Notes: generated by a model not told the origin, from the sequence alone. Numbered from the stretch's first letter, positions 41,263-58,265 are shown. The stretch: 64,000 nt of DNA from Sphingomonas leidyi (GCF_011761945.1 NZ_JAASQV010000003.1:297538-361537), one strand, 5' to 3'. Made by a program: numbers and translations.

Positions 41263-42591
41263 TCAGGCGTGCTCGGGCTGGCCATAGAGCTCGGCGGCGA
41301 GATCGTCGGTCACGTGCGGACGCGACGCACCGATCGCACCGATACCGCCTTCATAGGCCGGGCGGCCGATCCGGAACGCGGCCGCGGTGCGCGCCTCGCT
41401 GCCGTCGGGCAGCGTGTAGCGGGCCTCGGCAACGACCACCGGATTGAACATGCGGCCGAGATCGCCCTTGGGCACGGCGAGATGCGCATCGACGCGGGTG
41501 CCGTCGCCCGGATCGATCGAGACCGGCGGCACGATCGTCTCGCTGCGGCGCTCGGTGAGCATCCGCTCCATCTCGGTGCCCTCGGCTTCGTCGGCGAGCA
41601 TGAAGCTGGAGATGCGGACGTTGCGCGCCGCGGTGTCGCCCGAATTGCCGACGGTCAGCTCGAAATCGACCATCGCCTCCTCCTCGGTGGTACCGGCGCT
41701 CACCGGGCGCAGGCCCAGCTCGATCCACGGGCGATGCGCGACGGGCGCGACCGCATCCGCGACGCCGGCAAGGTCGTCCCTGCTCGCATCGGCGATCTCC
41801 GCTTCCTCGACCTGCTCGGCGACGGCCGGAGGCGTGGCCAGGGGCGCGACAACGGGCGGCACCTTGGCAATCCCTGCGGCATCGGGCGCGGCGACCGGCT
41901 CGGCCGCCGGCGCACGGGCCAGGGGCCTGGCACGAGCGGGCTCGACATGCGCGGGCTCGGTGGTGACCGCTTCGTCGTTGCGGCGGCGACGCGTGAGCAG
42001 GAACACGGCAAGGCCGGCGATCACCAGCGCGAGTCCGCCGAGCAGCCATGGCCAAGCGATGCCGGTGCTGGTGCTGGTGCTCCGCTCAGTGCTGCTATCG
42101 GCCGTAACCGGCGCAGCCGCCTCGGGCGCCGGGGCCGTATCGACCTGGGGCGGAAGCGGCTCGGGCACCGTCCGGACGGGCGGCGATGGCGGCGTCACCG
42201 GAGTTTCGGCGGCCGGTGCCGCAGGTGCCGCCTGGCGAGCCGGTGCGGCTTCCCGCGCCGGCGCCGGCGCGGCACGGGTAGCGGTGGCCCGGGCCGTGGC
42301 GGCCCGCGTCGCGGTTGCGCGGCGCTCGGCCGGTACCGGGGCATCGGCAGCGGCGACGCCGCGCTGCTGCTCCTCGACCGAAGGAACCGGCTGAACCACC
42401 GGCGCCGAAGGCTGGATCACCACCTGCGCCTGCGGCGCCGGTGCGGGAGCGGGCGACGGTGCCGGCGTCGTCATGATCGGCGGCGGCGTCACCTGCTGGG
42501 GAGCGTCCTGCGCATGGGCAGAGGTTGCGAAAAGCGCGGCACCGATCAACAGCGCGGCGCGTGGGCGGATGGGGGCGTGTGCTTGCGTCAT
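41263..42591 (-). CDS. Pro-rich membrane-anchored protein, paralogue B
   Basis: A 442-aa protein with the same order as the gene at 32867-34054: signal peptide ending TSAHAQDA, Pro/Ala-rich segment (residues about 28-200), one transmembrane helix (AWPWLLGGLALVIAGLAVFL) then RRRR, and a beta-rich C-terminal domain (WIELGLRPVSAGTTEEEAMV, FELTVGNSGDTAARNVRISS). The aligned segments FELLIGNVSGASAENIRATF and FELTVGNSGDTAARNVRISS show the shared domain. The function is unknown. An Ig-like ligand-binding or adhesion domain next to the envelope is plausible. Confidence 0.7.
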   Translation of the reverse strand: MTQAHAPIRPRAALLIGAALFATSAHAQDAPQQVTPPPIMTTPAPSPAPAPAPQAQVVIQPSAPVVQPVPSVEEQQRGVAAADAPVPAERRATATRAATARATATRAAPAPAREAAPARQAAPAAPAAETPVTPPSPPVRTVPEPLPPQVDTAPAPEAAAPVTADSSTERSTSTSTGIAWPWLLGGLALVIAGLAVFLLTRRRRNDEAVTTEPAHVEPARARPLARAPAAEPVAAPDAAGIAKVPPVVAPLATPPAVAEQVEEAEIADASRDDLAGVADAVAPVAHRPWIELGLRPVSAGTTEEEAMVDFELTVGNSGDTAARNVRISSFMLADEAEGTEMERMLTERRSETIVPPVSIDPGDGTRVDAHLAVPKGDLGRMFNPVVVAEARYTLPDGSEARTAAAFRIGRPAYEGGIGAIGASRPHVTDDLAAELYGQPEHA

Positions 42592-42750
42592 AACGCAGGT
42601 TCAATGAATGGAACCCGGTATTGGCTTCCCCCGATTGCGCCGAGGCGTTGCCATTACGCGACAGGGCGAGCATCTAACCATTTGTCTAGAAAGGATTTTC
42701 TGCACGCGCGACCACGCGAAAAGTTCCAACGCGCCCTCGGAGGCGGAACC

Positions 42751-42785
42751 TGACGGAGGAGCGGACGCCGCCCGCCCCTCCGTCA
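42751..42785. terminator. Hairpin after the second receptor gene
   Basis: TGACGGAGG (42751-42759) pairs with CCTCCGTCA (42777-42785) just past the receptor stop on the minus strand; there is no T-run. Confidence 0.4.
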
Positions 42786-42795
42786 CGCCGGGTCG

Positions 42796-45093
42796 TCAGA
42801 AGCGCCCGGTCAGCTGTGCGCCATAGAAGCGTGGTTCCGCGGGAATGAAGGTCGGATTGCCGAAGCCGCCGCCCGTATTGCCGGCATCGAGCAGATAGCG
42901 CTCGTTGGTCGCGTTGCGCACATAGGCCGCGATCTCGTATCGGCGATCGGCAAAGCTCAGGCCGGCCCTTGCGTTGACCAGCATCACGCCATCCTGCGAG
43001 ATCGCCTCCTTGTTGGGCACCTCGAAATAGATCTTGCTGCGATAGGTCACGCTCGGCGTCGCGAAGACGCGGATGCCCCCGCCGATCTCCGCATCGACGG
43101 TGAAGCCGCCCGCCGCCTGGACCTCGGGCTGGAGCCGGAACTTGTTCCCGGCATAGACGCCGTTCGCCTTGGTCTTGTCGATCCCGCCATCGATATAGCC
43201 GATATTGCCGAACACGCTGAACCACGACGCCGGCCGGAGCAGCAATTCCGCTTCGACGCCGAGATTGCTCGCGCTGCCGGCGCTCTCGGTGATCTGCGCT
43301 CCGACCGGGCGGCCCGAGGGGTCATTGGCATCGGTGACGACGCGCGAGATCTGGAAGTTGCTGTACTTCTGGTAATAGACGCCGAGCGAACCCGAGACGA
43401 TGCCCTTCGACGCCTTGATGCCGCCCTCATAGTTCCAGACCGTTTCCTCCGGAATCAGCGAGGGCGCGGCGGCACCCTGGTTCACCGTCGGCGAGCGGCG
43501 GCCCTTGGAGATCGTGCCGTACAGGTTGATGCCGTCGCTCAGGCGGTAGAGCAGGTTGAAGCGCGGCAGGAACGCCTGAAAGCTGTCCTGCGTCCAGCGC
43601 GTGCCATTGGTGGTCGCCTGCCCCGGGATCAGCGGGGCGCCCGTCAGCACCGATTTCGGCGCGACGGCGAAATAGCCCGACTTGCGCTGCTCGATCAGCG
43701 CGCGGATGCCGGCGGTCACTTCCAGCCGCGCGGTCGGCGTCCAGGTCACTTCGCCGAACATCGAATAGCTGTCGTTGATGCCCTTGTTGCCGAAGATCGA
43801 GCGATAGGGGATCACGGTCGCCGCGCCGCGGGTGAGCAGGCCGGTCGCCTGCGCGGCCGTGACCGTGCCGTCGGGCGCGACGCATCCCAGGCCCTTGATC
43901 ACATTGGCGGCGCACTGGAGATAGGTGCCCTCCTCGCTCGAGAACGGCACTTCCTGCCGGCTGTTCTCGTGGAAGACGTTCCAGCCGAAGCTCGCGCGGA
44001 CATGATCGTCGCTATAGGCGAAGCGCGATTCGTGGCTGATCTGCGAGCCATAGGCGCCCTCGGCGAATTCGAGATACCAGGCGGCCGAACCGTCGGCATC
44101 GAAGATCTCGAGCGAGTCGAAGCTGCGATAGCCATTGACGGTGGTGAAGTTCCAGCCGTCGGCGAAATCATGGCTGATCGTCAGGTTGCCGTCATAGACG
44201 TGGCGATTGAGCCCCAGCTTCGCGGCACCCAGCGCGCTCTTCGAGAGCGGCGAGCCCGAAAGATTGGCATAGCCGAACGGATCGGCCGGTCCGCGCGCGG
44301 TCGGATAGAGCTTCGAGATGAACGGCGTGCCGCTGTTGCGCTGGCGGTCATAGGTGCCGATCAGATCCACCGTCAGCGCATCGCTGGGCGTGAAGCGCAG
44401 CGAGGCACGCACGCCGAGCTGGTTCTGGGCGTAGAGATCGCCCTGGGTGGCCGAGAGATTGCGCACATAGCCGTCGCGCTTCTTCCATTCGAAGGCGACC
44501 CGGCCGGCGATCACGTCCGAGCCGAGGTTGAGATGGCCGCCCAGCTGCCTCTGGGCGAAATTGCCGACGCCGCCGGACAGCTCGCCGGAGAAGCCGGCGC
44601 GCGGCCGCGCCGAGACCATGCTGATCGCGCCGACGGCGGAGGCGGTGCCGAACAGCGTCGCCTGCGGCCCCTTGATCACTTCGACGCGGTCGAGATCATA
44701 GACCGCCTGATAGGCGCCGCGCGACCGCGAGATGTCGATGCCGTTGTAATAGAGGGTGACGCGGGCGGCCTGCTGTGCCGAACCGCTGTCCGAGGTGATG
44801 CCGCGGATCACGATGCCGGGATTGTTGGCGCTCTGCTCCTGGATGTTGAGGCCGGGGACATAGGCGGACAGCTCGTCGAGGTCCGACACGCCGAGTTCCC
44901 GCATCCGCGCATTGCTGAGCGCGGAGATGGTGATCGGCACGTCGCTCGCCCGCTGCTCGATCTTCTGCGCGGTGACGACGATCTCGTTGCCCTCGGCCGC
45001 TTCCTGCGACACCGCCGGCCTCTCCTGCGCATGCGCCACGCCCGTTGCCGTCGATGCCAGAAGCGCCGCGAGCAATTTCATCCTGTTGGTCAT
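42796..45093 (-). CDS. TonB-dependent outer-membrane receptor
   Basis: A 765-aa protein with a signal peptide (ending GVAHAQ), a TonB-box-like EIVVTAQK near residue 37, a plug domain (PGLNIQEQSANNPGIVIRGI, VEVIKGPQATLFGTASAVGA) and a C-terminal barrel ending RFYGAQLTGRF. The 'neither-siderophore-nor-known' plug and the sphingomonad context suggest uptake of sugars or other organic compounds, but no substrate marker is seen. It runs divergently from rpoB, with a 369-base gap between. Confidence 0.93.
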   Translation of the reverse strand: MTNRMKLLAALLASTATGVAHAQERPAVSQEAAEGNEIVVTAQKIEQRASDVPITISALSNARMRELGVSDLDELSAYVPGLNIQEQSANNPGIVIRGITSDSGSAQQAARVTLYYNGIDISRSRGAYQAVYDLDRVEVIKGPQATLFGTASAVGAISMVSARPRAGFSGELSGGVGNFAQRQLGGHLNLGSDVIAGRVAFEWKKRDGYVRNLSATQGDLYAQNQLGVRASLRFTPSDALTVDLIGTYDRQRNSGTPFISKLYPTARGPADPFGYANLSGSPLSKSALGAAKLGLNRHVYDGNLTISHDFADGWNFTTVNGYRSFDSLEIFDADGSAAWYLEFAEGAYGSQISHESRFAYSDDHVRASFGWNVFHENSRQEVPFSSEEGTYLQCAANVIKGLGCVAPDGTVTAAQATGLLTRGAATVIPYRSIFGNKGINDSYSMFGEVTWTPTARLEVTAGIRALIEQRKSGYFAVAPKSVLTGAPLIPGQATTNGTRWTQDSFQAFLPRFNLLYRLSDGINLYGTISKGRRSPTVNQGAAAPSLIPEETVWNYEGGIKASKGIVSGSLGVYYQKYSNFQISRVVTDANDPSGRPVGAQITESAGSASNLGVEAELLLRPASWFSVFGNIGYIDGGIDKTKANGVYAGNKFRLQPEVQAAGGFTVDAEIGGGIRVFATPSVTYRSKIYFEVPNKEAISQDGVMLVNARAGLSFADRRYEIAAYVRNATNERYLLDAGNTGGGFGNPTFIPAEPRFYGAQLTGRF

Positions 45094-45462
45094 GGAACCG
45101 ACCCCCTTCTCTGTTGACCCGAGAGGAGGCCAGTGCGGACCAAATATGAACTCTACGCTGCATCACGGCATAATTTTTGTTGCAATTGCGAAGCGATTTG
45201 CGGTCAGCGGGGCGCCCGCCCGGCCTTCGCGCCGGCCATTTGACAGAATCCAACAAGCTACCTATATGCCGCCCTCCACCACGGATCCGGGAAATGATGC
45301 GTCGTCGCGCAGCGCATCGGGCGAATTGGGTTCATGGTCTCATAGGACGCTGAAAGCTGCCGAAACCCACCATGGGAGTCGCGCGGCTTTTTCTGCGTCC
45401 TTCTGTGCGTCCCGGCCCCGGAAGGGGCACCGAAATCACTGCTGACGAGGCACTATACACCC
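45094..45462. other. Intergenic region between the receptor gene and rpoB
   Basis: No gene is seen. The main content is the rpoBC promoter (45239-45267) and a ~190-base rpoB leader. The left 120 bases, including an AT-rich patch near 45165-45190, should hold the divergent receptor promoter. Confidence 0.45.
45239..45267 (+). promoter_or_regulatory. rpoBC promoter
   Basis: TTTGAC at 45239-45244, a 17-base spacer, and CTATAT at 45262-45267. Also readable as TTGACA-N17-TATATG. It is the best promoter match in the window and directly faces rpoB. Confidence 0.75.
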
Positions 45463-49617
<4,155 letters not shown>

Positions 49618-49625
49618 CGGGAATG

Positions 49626-49653
49626 GAGCGCTGCCCTTCCAAGGGCGGCGCTC
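49626..49653 (+). other. Intercistronic hairpin between rpoB and rpoC
   Basis: GAGCGCTGCCCTT pairs with AAGGGCGGCGCTC (one G-T pair) with only CC between, so the innermost pairs will open. There is no T-run, so it should not terminate. An RNA processing or stability element is possible. Confidence 0.5.
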
Positions 49654-49700
49654 TCCCCTGCCCCCGCCCAGAAGAATTGACCCTCCAGAGGGACTGAAAA

Positions 49701-53993
<4,293 letters not shown>

Positions 53994-54027
53994 TCGCCTG
54001 AGTTCGGCCTCGGCCGACCCACGAAAC

Positions 54028-54062
54028 ACCGCCGTCCGGGCAACCGGGCGGCGGTTTTCCTT
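54028..54062 (+). terminator. Intrinsic terminator after rpoBC
   Basis: ACCGCCGTCCGG (54028-54039) pairs with CCGGGCGGCGGT (54044-54055, one mismatch), followed by TTTCCTTT. Confidence 0.85.
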
Positions 54063-54150
54063 TGGGCTGGCCTGGCGCCCGCCGGCACGATGGGATCAAG
54101 GCCGACGGCCGAGCCGCGACGACCGTGCCTCGCTCCAGCCGCCGACACAG

Positions 54151-54188
54151 AAAAGCCGCCGCCCGGGATGCCGGACGGCGGCCTCTTT
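54151..54188 (-). terminator. Terminator of the YbjQ-like gene, possibly bidirectional
   Basis: GCCGCCGCCCGG pairs with CCGGACGGCGGC around GATG; on the minus strand it is followed by TTTTC and on the plus strand by TCTTTCT. Confidence 0.7.
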
Positions 54189-54234
54189 CTTGCGCCGCAC
54201 GCCCGGCGAGCGGGCGCCCGGAGCCGGCGGCGGG

Positions 54235-54642
54235 TTATTTCGCCGCCGTGGCCTCGCCCGGCGCCAGGAACTTGATCGCGGTGCCGGTGGCGTTGGTCTT
54301 GCCCCAGCTGAGCGCGCTCACGTGCGAATCGCCATATTTGGCGTTGATCACCGCATCGGCGCCCATCTTCTCCGCGCGCTCCCAGAGCTCGCGATAGATC
54401 TTGGTCTGCGATGCTTCCTTGCTGAAGATCGTCGCCTTGCGAACGCCGGCCTTCACTTCGCCGAGCACCTTGTAGGGGCGATCCGTGATGTCGGTGGCAA
54501 AGACGGGCACGCCAACGTCTTCGTTGACGACGACATAGTGCTTCTCGGCCTTGCCCTTGCTCTTGTCTTGCGCCGAAACCAGCGACGGCGATGCGACCAG
54601 AACAGCAACGGCGGCAAGCGCCGAGAGACGCGTGAATTTCAT
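54235..54642 (-). CDS. Small secreted protein with YbjQ-like region
   Basis: A 135-aa protein with a signal peptide (MKFTRLSALAAVAVLVASPSLVSAQ). The mature part contains YKVLGEVKAGVRKATIFSKE, then IYRELWERAEKMGADAVINA, a pattern like the YbjQ (UPF0145) fold, where related segments form a pentameric or decameric ring. No Cys or His cluster for metal is evident. Probably periplasmic. The family call is by motif only. Confidence 0.55.
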   Translation of the reverse strand: MKFTRLSALAAVAVLVASPSLVSAQDKSKGKAEKHYVVVNEDVGVPVFATDITDRPYKVLGEVKAGVRKATIFSKEASQTKIYRELWERAEKMGADAVINAKYGDSHVSALSWGKTNATGTAIKFLAPGEATAAK

Positions 54643-54746
54643 GACTTCCCCCCTTTAGTAACCCGAATCCCCTTCAGGCAAAGCGAACCTGCCCCAAGTC
54701 CCCGTAATCGACAAGCGCTTGCCAAATGCTTTGGCAGAAGGAATAT

Positions 54747-54760
54747 TCCCCCAAGGGGGA
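54747..54760 (+). other. Inverted repeat covering the ribosome-binding site of the following gene
   Basis: TCCCCC-AA-GGGGGA; its right arm is the AAGGGGGA ribosome-binding site of the gene starting at 54767. A 7-base perfect inverted repeat (TGCCAAA-TGC-TTTGGCA) lies upstream at 54720-54736. The arms could sequester the site and control translation. Confidence 0.45.
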
Positions 54761-54766
54761 CTTGTC

Positions 54767-55363
54767 ATGATCTTGAGCCTGATGGCCTTTGCGGGGCTGT
54801 GCATTGCCGTGCAGGACGTTCCGGCAGCGGCGGCGATGCCGGCGCCGGCGGCCGCGGCGGCATCCACGCCGTTGCTGGTGACGCTGCCGCGCGACACGCC
54901 GGTCGAGCTGATCGCGACGCGCGAAGTCAGCACGGCGGACGCAAAGCCGGGCACGCCGATCAAGCTCCAGGTCCGTCGCGCCGTGCTGATCGGCGACCGG
55001 GCAGTGATCCCGGCAGGCACGCAGGCCTGGGGCGAGGTGGTGACGGCGACCGACGCCGGCGGGCTGGGCAAGTCCGGCAAGATGACCGCCCGGTTGAAGC
55101 ATATCCAGCTCGGCGATGTGGCGATCCCGATCGACGGCGAAATCAGCAGCAAGGGCCGCACCGGCTCGGTGGCCGGTGCGGTGCTCACCGGCGGGCTGGT
55201 GGGCCTGTTCCATCGCGGCAACAACGCCAAGATCAAGGCCGGTGAGATCGTCAGCAGCTTCGTCACCGAAGATGTCGTCCTCGATTTCTCCGGCGCCGCC
55301 GTGAAGCGCGTACCGGCGGCAGAAACCGTCGCGGCGCCGGCCGCGCCGGTGGCGGGCACGTGA
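54767..55363 (+). CDS. Secreted protein of unknown family, tandem copy 1
   Basis: A 198-aa protein, signal peptide near MILSLMAFAGLCIAVQ, then an Ala/Pro-rich stretch and a beta-rich domain: DTPVELIATREVSTADAKPG, VIPAGTQAWGEVVTATDAGG, GKMTARLKHIQLGDVAIPID, GEIVSSFVTEDVVLDFSG. The motif order (polar 'threshold' strand, then AxxAGTxAxGxV) repeats in the next gene. The start at 54767 has a strong AAGGGGGA ribosome-binding site. The stop overlaps the next start. No family name is assigned. Confidence 0.7.
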   Translation: MILSLMAFAGLCIAVQDVPAAAAMPAPAAAAASTPLLVTLPRDTPVELIATREVSTADAKPGTPIKLQVRRAVLIGDRAVIPAGTQAWGEVVTATDAGGLGKSGKMTARLKHIQLGDVAIPIDGEISSKGRTGSVAGAVLTGGLVGLFHRGNNAKIKAGEIVSSFVTEDVVLDFSGAAVKRVPAAETVAAPAAPVAGT

Positions 55364-55845
55364 TGGTCGCCGCGCTCCTGCTGCTCGGGGCGGCGCCTCC
55401 GGCGGCGTGCGAGCGAGACCTGGTGCTGGCCGAGGGCACGACGATCCGGCTGCTCACTGCCGAGCGCCTGTCGAGCAAGCACGCCGCCACCGGCGACATG
55501 GTGGCGCTCACCGTGGCCGAGGATGTGAAGATCGATGGTCTTGTCGCAATTCCGGCGGCCACGCCCGCCCAGGGGCAGCTAACCGAGGCCAGCGGCACGG
55601 GTGGGCTCGGCGCCGCGGGCCGGCTGACGCTCCGCCCCCTCTATCTGCGGCTGGGGGAGACAATCGTCCGGCTCGACGGGCAATCGCGGCGCCATGGCAG
55701 CCTTCCCGTGGCGACGGCGGTGGGCATGGCCACGGTGAGCGGCTTGTTCGGCGGGCGCACCGCGGAGATTCCAAGCGGCTCGCCGCTGGAATCGGCGGTC
55801 CGGCGCACCGTCACGCTTCACGTCACGCTGCGCGACGGCTGCTGA
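55363..55845 (+). CDS. Secreted protein of unknown family, tandem copy 2
   Basis: A 160-aa protein. After a hydrophobic N-terminus with one Cys (MVAALLLLGAAPPAAC) it repeats the domain of the upstream gene: EGTTIRLLTAERLSSKHAAT, AIPAATPAQGQLTEASGTGG, GRLTLRPLYLRLGETIVRLD. The Cys after AAPPAA could be a lipoprotein-type site but the sequence is a weak lipobox. ATG at 55363 overlaps the previous TGA. Both genes probably act together in the envelope. Confidence 0.65.
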   Translation: MVAALLLLGAAPPAACERDLVLAEGTTIRLLTAERLSSKHAATGDMVALTVAEDVKIDGLVAIPAATPAQGQLTEASGTGGLGAAGRLTLRPLYLRLGETIVRLDGQSRRHGSLPVATAVGMATVSGLFGGRTAEIPSGSPLESAVRRTVTLHVTLRDGC

Positions 55846-55886
55846 GCCACCGCATCGGGAGCCCCGGGCGGAATTTTTCACCTCCC

Positions 55887-55920
55887 TGTCGATTTCCCCG
55901 CGCCTCGTTCGTCGTCAGGA
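55887..55920 (+). promoter_or_regulatory. ECF42-like promoter, copy 1
   Basis: TGTCGA at 55887-55892 and CGTCGTCAGGA at 55910-55920, 17 bases apart. The same pair with the same spacing precedes the next YciI gene. TGTCGA is, from memory of ECF42 literature, the -35 signature of this sigma group. Confidence 0.6.
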
Positions 55921-55958
55921 TAGGAAGCGGATGTCGCTTCGATCCGAGGAGATGAACG

Positions 55959-56384
55959 ATGCGCGTACTGGTGTTCGTGAAGGCGAGCGAGGATAGCGAG
56001 AGCGGCGTGCCGCCCACGGCCGAGGCCTGGGCGGCGATGGACGCATTCACCGAGGAACTGGTCCAGGCCGGCGTGTTCGTGGCCGCCGCCGGACTCAAGC
56101 CCAGCGTCGAGGGCAAGCGGATCCTCTATCACGGTGCCGAGCGCCGGGTGATCGACGGGCCGTTCGCCGAGGCGCGCGAGCTGGTCGCCGGCTTCTCGAT
56201 CTGGGAAGTCAAGGACATGGACGAGGCGGTGGCCTGGGCCAAGCGCTGTCCCAACCCGATGTCGGGCACCAGCGAAGTCGAGATCCGCCCCTTTTTCGAG
56301 GCGGCGGACCTGGCCGAGTTCCTCACCGAGGAAGCGCTTTCGGCGCCCCGCGAGGGCACGCGCGGCAAGCTCGGCGTCGCCTGA
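55959..56384 (+). CDS. DGPF/YciI-family protein, copy 1
   Basis: A 141-aa YCII-family protein. It contains MRVLVFVKASEDSESGV, the signature VIDGPFAEARELVAGFSIWEVKDMDEAV and a tail RCPNP-containing EIRPFF. DGPF proteins are typically encoded with ECF42 sigma factors; their enzymatic activity is unclear. Its gene is preceded by a TGTCGA-N17-CGTCGTCAGG promoter and followed by a paralogue. Confidence 0.88.
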   Translation: MRVLVFVKASEDSESGVPPTAEAWAAMDAFTEELVQAGVFVAAAGLKPSVEGKRILYHGAERRVIDGPFAEARELVAGFSIWEVKDMDEAVAWAKRCPNPMSGTSEVEIRPFFEAADLAEFLTEEALSAPREGTRGKLGVA

Positions 56385-56411
56385 GGCGCGCGAGAAAATA
56401 TTTTCATTCCC

Positions 56412-56445
56412 TGTCGATTCCGCGAGTCCCGGATCGTCGTCAGGA
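56412..56445 (+). promoter_or_regulatory. ECF42-like promoter, copy 2
   Basis: TGTCGA at 56412-56417 and CGTCGTCAGGA at 56435-56445, 17 bases apart, matching copy 1 exactly in the two motifs. Confidence 0.6.
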
Positions 56446-56486
56446 TGCGGAGCGATGGCGCTTCGAGGAACCCTGGGAGAAGAACG

Positions 56487-56909
56487 ATGCGTATGATGGT
56501 TTTCGTGAAGGCGACCGAGGACAGCGAAAAGGGCGTGATGCCCACCACCGAGCTGCTCGACGCGATGATGAAGTATAATGAAGAGCTGGTGAAGGCCGGC
56601 ATCATGGTAGGCGGCGACGGGCTCAAGCCCAGCTCCGCCGGCAAGCGGGTAGCGTTCGACGGGCCCGGCCGCACCGTGATCGACGGCCCCTTCGCCGAGA
56701 CCCGCGAGCTCGTCGCCGGCTATTGGCTGTGGGAAGTCAAGGACATGGACGAAGCAGTCGAATGGGTGAAACGCTGCCCCAATCCGATGTTCGGGCCCAG
56801 CGAGATCGAGATCCGTCCCTTTTTCGAGATGGAGGATTTCGCCGAGATCGTGACGCCCGAGATCGCCGAGCGCGAAGCCCGGCTGCGCGCCGAGACCGAA
56901 GGCCGCTGA
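56487..56909 (+). CDS. DGPF/YciI-family protein, copy 2
   Basis: A 140-aa paralogue of the preceding protein (MRMMVFVKATEDSEKGVMP, VIDGPFAETRELVAGYWLW, EIRPFFEMEDFAEIVTPEI). The ATG at 56487 follows GGGAGAAG and is preferred over the upstream in-frame start, which lies inside the promoter leader. The sigma factor gene follows after 60 bases and may be transcribed with it. Confidence 0.88.
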   Translation: MRMMVFVKATEDSEKGVMPTTELLDAMMKYNEELVKAGIMVGGDGLKPSSAGKRVAFDGPGRTVIDGPFAETRELVAGYWLWEVKDMDEAVEWVKRCPNPMFGPSEIEIRPFFEMEDFAEIVTPEIAEREARLRAETEGR

Positions 56910-56969
56910 CACCGCACCGGTCGCCGCCCGCCGCTTGCCCTCGCCGCGCGTGAAGGTCACACAGGCGGC

Positions 56970-58244
56970 GTGGCGGCGACCGATATCCAGCGCACGATCG
57001 AAACGGTCTTCCGGATCGAGCAGCCGCGGCTGATCGCCGGGCTCGCCCGGATGCTGCGCGATATGGGCCGCGCCGAGGAACTGGCCCAGGACGCGCTGCT
57101 CGTCGCGCTCGCCGAATGGCCGGCGCGCGGCGTTCCGGACAATCCCGGCGCATGGCTGATGGCGGCGGCCAAGCGCCGCGCGATCGACGGCCTGCGTCGC
57201 GACAAGATGCGCGCGCGCAAGCACGAGGAGATCGGCCGCGACCTCGAGACCGCGCGCGACACCAGCGTCGAGGACATGGAGGCGGCCATGGACGACGATG
57301 TGGGCGACGAACTGCTCGGCCTGATCTTCACTGCCTGCCATCCGGTGCTCTCGCCCGATGCGCGTGCGGCACTCACGCTGCGCCTGATCGGCGGCCTGGG
57401 CACGGACGAGATCGCCCGCGCCTTCCTCACGTCGGAGCCGACGATCGCCCAGCGCATCGTCCGCGCGAAGAAGACGATCGGCCAGGCGGGCCTCACCTTC
57501 GAAGTGCCGCGGGGCAGCGAGCGCGCTGGCCGCCTCGCCTCGGTGCTGGAGGTGATCTACCTGATCTTCAACGAAGGCTATGCCGCCACGAGGGGCGAGG
57601 ATCTGGTGCGGCCGGCGCTCTGCGACGAGGCCCGGCGGCTCGGGCGCATCCTTGCCGGCCTGGCACCCGAGGAGCCGGAGGTACATGGCCTGCTCGCCCT
57701 GATGGAGATCCAGTCCTCCCGGCTCGCCGCGCGCACCGCCCGTGACGGGTCGTTCGTGCCGTTGCCGGAGCAGAATCGCGCCCGCTGGGACCACGGCATG
57801 ATCGCCCGCGGGCTCGCCGCCCTCGACAGGGCCGAAGCGCTGGGCGGAGCCGATGGCCCCTATGCGCTGCAGGCCGCGCTGGCCGCCTGCCATGCCCGGG
57901 CACTGACGCCGGAGGCGACCGACTGGCCGCGCATCGCCGGCCTCTACGACCGGTTGCGCACGCTCCTCCCCTCTCCCGTGGTGGATCTCAATCGCGCAGT
58001 CGCGCATTCCATGGCCTTCGGACCCGAAGCGGGGCTCGCCATTGCCGACCAGCTCGCCGAAGCGGCGATGCTGCGCAACTATGCGCCCCTCCCCGCCGCG
58101 CGCGGCGACTTCCTGTTCCGTGCCGGACGGCTGGAGGAAGCCAGGGCCGAGTTCGTCCGGGCGGCATCGCTCACGCGCAACGAAGGCGAAAGGCGCTTCC
58201 TGCTCGGGCGGGCGGAAGCCTGCGGGCCCGCCGCCATGCCATGA
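56970..58244 (+). CDS. ECF42-type sigma factor with TPR-like C-terminal extension
   Basis: A 424-aa sigma-70-family protein. Sigma-2 region: TVFRIEQPRLIAGLARMLRD, LAQDALLVALAEWPARGVPD (about residues 10-60). Sigma-4 region: SPDARAALTLRLIGGLGTDE, IARAFLTSEPTIAQRIVRAK (about 128-170). A ~250-residue helical extension follows (VYGLFNEGY-like IYLIFNEGYAATRG; PYALQAALAACHARAL; SPVVDLNRAVAHSM), characteristic of ECF42 members. No anti-sigma factor gene is adjacent, as is usual for this group, where the extension is thought to regulate activity. The start is GTG at 56970. Confidence 0.9.
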   Translation: MAATDIQRTIETVFRIEQPRLIAGLARMLRDMGRAEELAQDALLVALAEWPARGVPDNPGAWLMAAAKRRAIDGLRRDKMRARKHEEIGRDLETARDTSVEDMEAAMDDDVGDELLGLIFTACHPVLSPDARAALTLRLIGGLGTDEIARAFLTSEPTIAQRIVRAKKTIGQAGLTFEVPRGSERAGRLASVLEVIYLIFNEGYAATRGEDLVRPALCDEARRLGRILAGLAPEEPEVHGLLALMEIQSSRLAARTARDGSFVPLPEQNRARWDHGMIARGLAALDRAEALGGADGPYALQAALAACHARALTPEATDWPRIAGLYDRLRTLLPSPVVDLNRAVAHSMAFGPEAGLAIADQLAEAAMLRNYAPLPAARGDFLFRAGRLEEARAEFVRAASLTRNEGERRFLLGRAEACGPAAMP

Positions 58245-58265
58245 GCAATGCGCCGGGGAAGCTGC

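Noticed and set aside
38019..41447. 1142-codon plus-strand frame across the M16 and ester-hydrolase genes
   Set aside because: It is antisense to well-recognised enzymes with signal peptides; no domain of its own.
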